Below are positions 57,791 to 64,000 of a stretch of 64,000 nucleotides of DNA, piece after piece. Positions within the stretch are counted from its first letter, which is position 1, and every line of letters starts with the position of its first letter. This stretch comes from Peromyscus leucopus. Taxonomy: Eukaryota; Chordata; Mammalia; Rodentia; Cricetidae. The stretch spans positions 32,260,504 through 32,324,503 of the forward strand of contig NC_051075.1 of NCBI RefSeq assembly GCF_004664715.2. The letters run 5' to 3'. The position numbers and the translations under genes were made by a program. Below the pieces are notes generated by a model. That model ran no database searches. It saw only the letters and a list, made by a program, of their open reading frames with translations, and was not told where the DNA came from.

Positions 57791-58008
57791 TAGTGGTTCT
57801 CAACCTTACCAATGCTGCAACCCTTTAACACAGTCACTCATGTTGTGGTGACCCCCAACCACAAAATTATTTTTCTTGCCACTTCGTAACTGTAATTTTG
57901 CTAATGTTATGAATCATAATGTAGATATCTAATATGCAGGATATTTGATATGTGACTCAGGTGAAAGGGTCTTCCAACCCTCCCAACGTGTTCAAGAACC
58001 ACTTACTG
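57791..58008 (+). mobile_element. URR1-like non-autonomous hAT DNA transposon
   Basis: It opens TAGTGGTTCTCAACCTTACC and closes TTCAAGAACCACTTACTG, an imperfect inverted pair. The interior has CATGTTGTGGTGACCCCCAA, TAACTGTAATTTTGCTAATG and TGTGACTCAGGTGAAAGGGT. Flanking CCTTAGGG (57783-57790) and CCTTAGAG (58009-58016) match at 7 of 8, the duplication length used by hAT transposases. No coding capacity. Confidence 0.88.
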
Positions 58009-58108
58009 CCTTAGAGAATACTGCAAGGTCCTACAATTGATGTCTCTGGCTTCCTTGGAAACACAGGGAACATGGGGAACATAATGTTGAAGATGAATAA
58101 GAAAGAAG

Positions 58109-58370
58109 TTTTATTCCACTGGCCAAAGTGAGATGAAAAACCAGCTTGGATTCACAAATAAAAGAAACACACTCTCACAAGAGCAGTGCCGGGCAACGTT
58201 GTAGCCATACGGCTGCAGGGAGAGTGGGGAGATGTTCTTTTTGCAAGCTGATACACTATCTGTTAGAGGGCCAATGACTTTGAAAACGAAAAGAATACAA
58301 GGCAACTGAGGCCCTTGCTCTCTAAAATCTGAAAAATGCAGAAACTTAAGGACATTAAGTGAACACTAAA
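58109..58370 (-). repeat. Copy 2 of a paired about 263-bp repeat
   Basis: Collinear partner of 56221-56485, about 1.9 kb downstream in the same orientation. By eye the copies are roughly three-quarters identical, with short indels. Confidence 0.75.
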
Positions 58371-59195
58371 GCTACTTAATATTTATAATATTCATTTTAA
58401 TTTAGCATCAGATATTTGTCGTCAGTTCTCATGTTTGGTTCAGTTAAGCCCCCCAGTGAGTCAGTACTTTTAAAAAGCTCCAAAGATTTCATAAGTGGCA
58501 ATAAAATGCTACTGTGGACATACATAGATAAGGATCCACATGACACACACATTTAGAAATATGAAGAGAGATAGTGACTGCAAACATATTTAAGAGGGAA
58601 TTAAAGAAGCAATTAGAAGTTGTATGCAAAGCTCCACATGGGTCACAAACACAGCTCTGAGGCCTTTAAATCACATCAGTGAGGACCAGCAGCTTCATCA
58701 TATAACACACCGTGAGAACTACCATCACGGGGCATGCCACACATGATCTCAAATAATGACTTGCATTAGCTCAATTTCTATGGGTCCCAACCTGTGATGT
58801 GGGCTAGTTTATAGTGGTTACTCACCCATTATTCCTTCATAGATCTGAAGAACCACTCTGCATCCTGACAGCTATTCCACACCAGTTCAAATGAACTTAC
58901 GTTTCCGCACTAATATTCTTCTGGATTTCCCTATAGACTTGTGTGAGTGAAGAAATGAAAAAAAAAAAATTCAAAGCAGATAAAAGGAATATGTGCCCAT
59001 CCATGATAGCTCAGGGGGAAAAGGGGTTTTTACATATGCATACATAGATTTACAGCCATGTGGATTAAGTTATGTAGCATACTCTATTTTCCCTTTCTTG
59101 GAATATTGGTATACTGTTATAAAGAGATAAAGGGGGAAGTAGAACATGATTAAATGAAGAGAGAGAGGGGAGAAAAGGGTAAAAAAGAGAATATG
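58371..59195. other. Unidentified DNA
   Basis: No gene or repeat was recognised. Confidence 0.5.
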
Positions 59196-59199
59196 GGAA

Positions 59200-59557
59200 G
59201 AGATAACTAAGACTAACACAGAATATTCCTTTACACTGTGATTGGTTTAATAAGGAAGCTGACTGACCAATATTTGAACAGGATGAGGTTAGGCAGGAAA
59301 ACCAGACTAAAGACACTGGGAAGAAGAAAGGCAGAGTCAGAGGAATTGCCACCCAGACACGGAAAGGAAACAGGAAGTGCAAAATGAAAGAGAGGTAATG
59401 TCACATGGCAGAATATAGATATAAAGGGGTTAGCTTAAGTTCTAAGAGTTAACTGGTAACAGCCCTGAGATACTGGCCAAGCACTTATAATTAATATTAA
59501 GTTTCTGCATGGTAATTTGGGAGCAGCTATGAGACACAGAGAAACTCTGCCTACATA
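59200..59557 (+). mobile_element. LTR related to family 2 (left end uncertain)
   Basis: GTGATTGGTTTAATAAGGAA, GGATGAGGTTAGGCAGGAAA, TTATAATTAATATTAAGTTT and a right end GAAACTCTGCCTACA have the LTR layout of rodent class II elements. I found no convincing target duplication, so the left end is approximate. Confidence 0.62.
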
Positions 59558-59559
59558 TT

Positions 59560-60335
59560 GAATTTGGAAAACCTACTACTGTAAAAGCGCACTAAAATAC
59601 ACACATATGTTAAAGGAATTTAAATGGAGTCACTGTATAATGGGAGATACAATGCCCTAACTAAACATATAACACCAAGTAACGCCTCCAATGCTAATAG
59701 GTATATCTTGCTGAGTCCTTGGACCCAGAGAGGTCACATTAACTACCCCCAACCATCACAGGCTATTGTAAAGCTATTAGTTATTCTCCATAACCCGAAT
59801 TAAAATTCAGGTAATCTGGGCTCTTATTGCTAAAGACACAATTTATTGTCATACATCATGAAGAAATTGAGATGTGCTCAGCTGAAGCTTCACATTATTG
59901 ACTAGTATCCATGGTGCCAGAAGGTGCTTTGCATGCTAACAGAGAAGAAAATTAATCATCAGTGTCACCCAGCTATAAACCTTGCAACTTAAAACAGTGA
60001 TATGCCTGCAACATGTACTGGTATAATGGTAGCATAAATTTAGGAGTAACCAATCACTTTTTTTTTTTATTTAAAGTCTACTCCATGAAATGTAACCCAG
60101 AGCTAACACTGCTAAAGTGGAGAAGAACCTGAGGCTAGATATACTCAATAGAGTGTCACTGGGCTTATCAAGCACACTCAAAGGCAGGCCCCATGCGAAG
60201 GAGTAGTTGGCCAACACAAAACATACTCCTTGTGTATGTGCTTTTTGCTTTGTCTTATTGATTTTATTTTTTCTTTTTGGTTTATGTTTTGATTTTCAAT
60301 TTTTGGTTTTGTTGTTGTTGTTGTTGTGTCGCCTG
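59560..60335 (+). mobile_element. L1 3' UTR (Lx-like) with internal deletion
   Basis: It matches 28250-28880 (CAACCATCACAGGCTATTG, TTAGTTATTCTCCATAACCC, GTCACCCAGCTATAAACCTT) and then the second part of that L1 (AACACTGCTAAAGTGGAGAA, GTGTCACTGGGCTTATCAAG, GGCCAACACAAAACATACTC). Between AGGCTAGATA and GTGTCACTGGG several hundred bases present in the 29759-30470 and 38935-39575 copies are missing. Confidence 0.82.
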
Positions 60336-60495
60336 TGTGTAAGTAACTGTGATGGCTGGAAGAAGGATTCGGATTCCCTGACACTGAAGTTACACATAGT
60401 GATATGCCACCCAACAGTGGCACTGGGAACTGAACTAGAGTCCTCTGGAAGAGCAGCAAGAGCTATTAACTGCTGAGCTATTTCTCCAAGGCCCA
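60336..60495 (-). repeat. B3 SINE
   Basis: ACTGTGATGGCTGGAAGAAG, GCACTGGGAACTGAACTAGA, GTCCTCTGGAAGAGCAGCAA and AACTGCTGAGCTATTTCTCC are the reverse complement of a B3. (GTT)n lies at its left (60309-60326). Confidence 0.88.
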
Positions 60496-60511
60496 GAGAT
60501 GGCTTTTTAAA

Positions 60512-60516
<5 letters not shown>

Positions 60517-60557
<41 letters not shown>
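60517..60557. repeat. (TG)n microsatellite
   Basis: About 20 TG units forming the tail of the adjoining minus-strand SINE. Confidence 0.95.
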
Positions 60558-60559
<2 letters not shown>

Positions 60560-60716
60560 CAGTGTCCAGAAAAGTCACAAGCAAGGCATGAAATAGATAC
60601 CTTGGAACTGGAGTCACAGGAGTTTGTGAGCTGCCCAATGTGGCTGCTGGGATCCAAACTCTGGTTTTCTGACAGAGGAGTGAATACTCTTGACCAATGA
60701 GCCATCTCTCCAACCC
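60558..60716 (-). repeat. B3 SINE
   Basis: CTTGGAACTGGAGTCACAGG, GTGAGCTGCCCAATGTGGCT, GAATACTCTTGACCAATGAG and CCATCTCTCCAACCCC: a second reverse-complement B3 immediately downstream of the first. Confidence 0.92.
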
Positions 60717-60984
60717 CTTCCTCTGCTTCTCTTCTACTGATCTCTTCAATCAGCTCTTAAAATCCATTTGTTACAAGTGTATTTCATGCTGAATGTGGTA
60801 TTTAATACACACAAAGTATTCACATATGCCATATTTATTCAACTATTATAACTCTATGCAATACTGATGTCGTCTCTTCACAAATAAAGAAAATGAGATT
60901 CAGATAAAACTGAATGATCCTTTTTTTAGTCCTAGTGACCTCCACAAGCAATGAGTGCTCATGATGAGCAAGTCTTTGAATGAG
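60717..60984. other. Unidentified DNA
   Basis: No feature was recognised. Confidence 0.5.
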
Positions 60985-61150
60985 ATGCTGCGTCTGTACA
61001 GTGTCTTAACTCCCATAACAGCTCGGTATGGTAAATATCGATTCTTCTTGTTCAGATGTGGAAACTCGGGCTCTGGAAAGCTTGAGTAACTTGCCCAACA
61101 TCACACAACCTGTTTCTGGCACAGAGGTCATATAATAGCAAACCCCAGAT
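60985..61150 (-). repeat. MIR SINE
   Basis: The plus strand reads TTAACTCCCATAACAGCTCG, GATGTGGAAACTCGGGCTCT, GAGTAACTTGCCCAACATCA and CACAACCTGTTTCTGGCACA: the reverse complement of the MIR core and 5' region, clearly recognisable. Confidence 0.82.
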
Positions 61151-61649
61151 CAGAACAGGAAAGCCTGTTCTGAATCAGGGGCAAATCTAATATGACTGTT
61201 TCCATTTCAAGCCCTACACATCCCAGCAAAGCACACTTGATTGTGTGCCTCTGTTCAGACATTTGAAAAAAAAAAAAAAAATGTGTTGTGAAGCATGATG
61301 GGACGTTTTCTGTGACTGTCAAACTCCACCAGCAGGAAGGCAGAGCAGAATGTTCGCAGACTGGACCTGACCTAGCCCTTGCTTCTTCTAGTGCTAAAAA
61401 AGTGAAAGTCTTGTTTTCCTGGCGGCTTTGATGTCTTAAAGGTGAAGGTGCCCTCAGGGTCCATACGGGTTTTGTTCTTTTGTTCTGCTCGATGTTCCAA
61501 AGCGTTTTTTCTTATCTTTAAAAATATTAAGTAAACAGTGCAAAGTACTTAACTGGGCTCTAGGGATGTCTTTGGTTTGATTATGGGCTTTCGGCAAAGC
61601 TACTAGGGTATAGATCTGGAGAAGTAATGAAAAGGAAACTAGATCCACA
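61151..61649. other. Non-repetitive-looking DNA
   Basis: No repeat or gene was recognised. It flanks the GC-rich block. Confidence 0.45.
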
Positions 61650-62170
61650 GCTTTCTCTAAATATTTTATGGTGCAACAGTCCGGTGCTTCGCCCGTCTGC
61701 CACCTCTGCTGGTAAGTGAGCAGCGGTCAGACAACCACCGACTCTGCTGCCCACTCGGACACTGTGGTCACAAAAGCAAGCCCCAGCAGCTGGCCACACA
61801 CCAAAGGGAGGACGGTGCAGGTACCTGCCTGCCGCCGCCGCCGCTGCCTTTTCCTTTTTGGCTTTCCCTCCGTAGGAAAGCACATAAAGAGCTGCTGGAG
61901 AAGAGCAGTAATTTGCCAGGTTTCCATCTCCCTCTGGCAGCCCGGTCCACAAGGAGCACTTAACACTGCACAGAGAAAATGCTTCCCGGCCATCCACTTC
62001 CTCACCTGAAGCAGCCAACCATTTCACAAATAGGGACCTAGAGAGTAGTAGCAGGGATGCCTCAGCTCGAACTCACCCCTGCTGCCAGAAAGAACAAAAG
62101 CAGCCGCTAAACAGTTTGCCAACAATACCCGTCAGTGCCCTTATCGTCCACACACAAAGGCTTTTTAATG
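61650..62170. promoter_or_regulatory. GC/CpG-richer unique block with splice-like signals
   Basis: Roughly 20 CpGs by eye in about 480 bp, against almost none in the surrounding kilobases, and no repeat recognised. On the plus strand a consensus donor (CTG|GTAAGTGAG, GT at 61712) and a strong acceptor (pyrimidine-rich run to CTCCGTAG|G, AG at 61874-61875) would define a 164-bp intron. On the minus strand a 148-codon frame (61581-62027) spans a (GCC)n run encoding six alanines. A short exon, a promoter or an enhancer are all possible. I recognise no protein family. Confidence 0.35.
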
Positions 62171-63221
62171 GCTATTCCACGTGAAAACCTATAACATTTG
62201 CCACTCATGTAGACTCCTGAAGCTCTAAGAGCAAAATTGGTCAGGAGGGTTATTTTTAAGGCATGCCCTACACACAATAAAAGGGGGGAAAGAGCCTGAA
62301 AATCTGTTTAGAGTCTCAGGCAGTCATATGTATGCATGAAAGCATATAGGCACAAACACAAAAGCAAGCACACACACAAAAAAAAAAAAAAAAAAAAGAT
62401 GTGATTTTTTTTCCATGTTCTAGCAATACCCACCCTATTATGGTCATATTTTTTATCATAATTATCCCCTCCTCCTGGTATTTGAACCTCATATTCTTTA
62501 TTTGTGAGATGAAAATGATCCCCGCAAACCCCACTTGTCTTCTTTTGTTCAAACACATGAAGGAAAAGATGTTGTGATATAGAGACGCACTTAGAGACTA
62601 GAATCTGAGGAACAGGGACATGGCAATCATTCTGCCTCGAGGTCTCAGTGTTGGCGATTGTTCAGACAGCAAATACCTGCAGCTGTCTGTTAATAGATCA
62701 TATTTATATCTTCTGGATGTGGCAGGTAACTAAACCAATTATTCTCTCTTCAGATTCTCTACAACTGTAGCAGCCTCTTGAATTCCCAACTTGAATTTCA
62801 TAATGGAGCCTCCCTATACCCTATAGTTTTAGCTGTTTTAGGTTTTTGTTGAGAGTCCCCAACTTCCCCTCAAATAAATTATGACTGAAGTATCATTACA
62901 TATGAAGTCCAAGTTATCATCTGCCTAGGCACCATTAACACAGGCATCTCCACTTAGAAGAGCATGGGGAGTTTCCAATGATAAATTCTAAATCCTTTGA
63001 GGCCTTGTATTCCCAAGATTTTCCTTTAATAATTCATGCTCCCCTAAGTTTTCAAAGAACAATGCAAACCATAAAGAGCACATGGTTTTGTTTGATCCCA
63101 TTTCATTTCTTAGAAGAGTCTTCTGAGAATAAACATACCCTGAGGTCCAAATGTTTTATTACCATACTATGCCTTCCAAAGTAGTTGGAAATGTTTTAGA
63201 CTTACATATTCAGCCTACCTG
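62171..63221. other. Unidentified DNA with a CA/poly(A) tract
   Basis: AAGCACACACACAAAAA leads into an A21 run near 62379-62398. No gene was recognised; this could be the tail of a lost SINE. Confidence 0.45.
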
Positions 63222-63410
63222 TTCTTAGTCTTTTGGAGTTGTTGTTGTTGTTGTTGTTGTTGAGACAGAGGCTATGTAGCCTTAGCTAGCCTGTCATTCA
63301 CTTATGTAGACCTGGCTGCCCCAAACTCAAAGAGATCCACCTGCTTCTGCCTCCTGAGTGCTGGAATTAAAGATATGCACCACCATAGCCAACAGCCATT
63401 CTTAGTCTTT
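63222..63410 (-). repeat. B1 SINE with perfect 12-bp target duplication
   Basis: TTCTTAGTCTTT at 63222-63233 and 63399-63410 flanks (GTT)n, GAGACAGAGGCTATGTAGCC, CTGGCTGCCCCAAACTCAAA and TGCTGGAATTAAAGATATGC. This is a minus-strand B1, its tail changed to (GTT)8. The duplication is intact, so insertion is relatively recent. Confidence 0.95.
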
Positions 63411-64000
63411 ATCAGTAATCAATACCTGGTCTTTATTTTGTTCAATTTATGAACAGTTAACACTGTCTCCATTTGTCTTGACTGCAAAGTGTAGTGGGTA
63501 TTCATTCTACCTATGGCCTTAGGGTACCAGCCCCTAGGGTGTGGCTTCTTGACTAGCTTAAGATATGGGGAGTATGTGTGCGGAGGCCCTCCTCTCTCCC
63601 GCTCTTGGATGGTGAAGATCCAGTCAGGCGGTGTGAAGCAGCATGGGACAGGTTCTCAGCCTTCCAGGGACTCTGCAGCTAAATTTGCCTTATCCTGTAT
63701 CAGTGAGTTGTTCCCCCATATAATCCATTAATAAATAGTCCTTTTATCTGTAATCCATAGATTTTCTGCATTATCTGGCACCGTATGTGGTCTACATCTG
63801 TGATCTGTGGTCTGTATCTCTCCCCTGAACACATTTGTGTATTCAACTAAAATGTCTATTTTACTTTTCAATGGAAAGCGGAAAATATTCTAAATTCTAC
63901 ATGTACAAAATGATATGATACTTTCAACCTCCTTTTTTGGCTCTGTAACCCCTGTTTCAGTGTTAGCCAGATAAACATTGAGAATAAGTAAATTAAATTT
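63411..64000. other. Unidentified DNA at window end
   Basis: No repeat or gene was recognised. A 72-codon plus frame (63513-63731) has no recognisable features. Confidence 0.45.

Overview
This window is vertebrate, and specifically muroid rodent, genomic DNA that is poor in genes and crowded with retrotransposons. The evidence is the density of B1, B2/B3-type and ID-like SINEs, rodent LINE-1 (Lx/L1) 3' UTR sequence in many stages of decay, MaLR and class II solo LTRs, a URR1-like hAT element and ancient MIR and L1M relics. Several families look cricetid (hamster, vole, deer mouse type) rather than Mus/Rattus. These are the LTR whose outer ends read TGCTGTGGATA and CTAGCTACA, the LTR with a TTAATAAATAAAG motif, and a B1 variant containing GCACCTTTCCTGGA. 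The species is an inference; nothing here fixes it. No intact host protein-coding gene was found.

Layout. 0-9 kb is largely unidentified AT-rich DNA with a possible decayed coding fragment near 0.74-0.94 kb, several solo LTRs, SINEs and a young 5'-truncated L1 with a perfect 13-bp target duplication (8.58-8.90 kb). 9.8-11.1 kb holds an L1 copy with an inverted 5' segment. 13.8-20.5 kb is a nearly full-length but dead minus-strand L1: 3' UTR, ORF2, ORF1, then a 5' UTR built of about 226-bp repeats. It is followed by another L1 3' UTR carrying a nested solo LTR. 21.6-28 kb mixes ancient L1M, a solo LTR and microsatellites. 28.2-33.5 kb is a stack of L1 fragments in both orientations, one inserted inside another. 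33.5-38.9 kb contains endogenous-retrovirus LTRs, one with a purine minisatellite, and unidentified DNA. 38.9-45.5 kb is a second long minus-strand L1 that has been broken twice by LTR-type insertions. 45.5-50 kb is plus-strand L1 debris broken by two LTRs, one of them flanked by an unusual 37-bp direct repeat.

50-64 kb is less repeat-dense. Its one gene-derived feature is a processed pseudogene of SET (nuclear phosphoprotein, TAF-I/I2PP2A) at 53.47-55.12 kb, with 18-bp target duplications, a poly(A) tail and three frameshifts. It also has a pair of about 263-bp related sequences 1.9 kb apart, a URR1-like DNA transposon, two MIR relics, and a GC/CpG-richer block near 61.65-62.17 kb. That block is the best candidate for an unannotated exon or regulatory element.

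The elements do not form a pathway. What they record is serial insertion: L1 activity supplied the enzymes for B1/B3 SINEs and the SET retrocopy, and LTR elements landed inside older L1s. I found no convincing new biological system. The leads are the CpG-rich block, the 37-bp flanked LTR, the paired repeat, and the clear family structure of the LTR elements.
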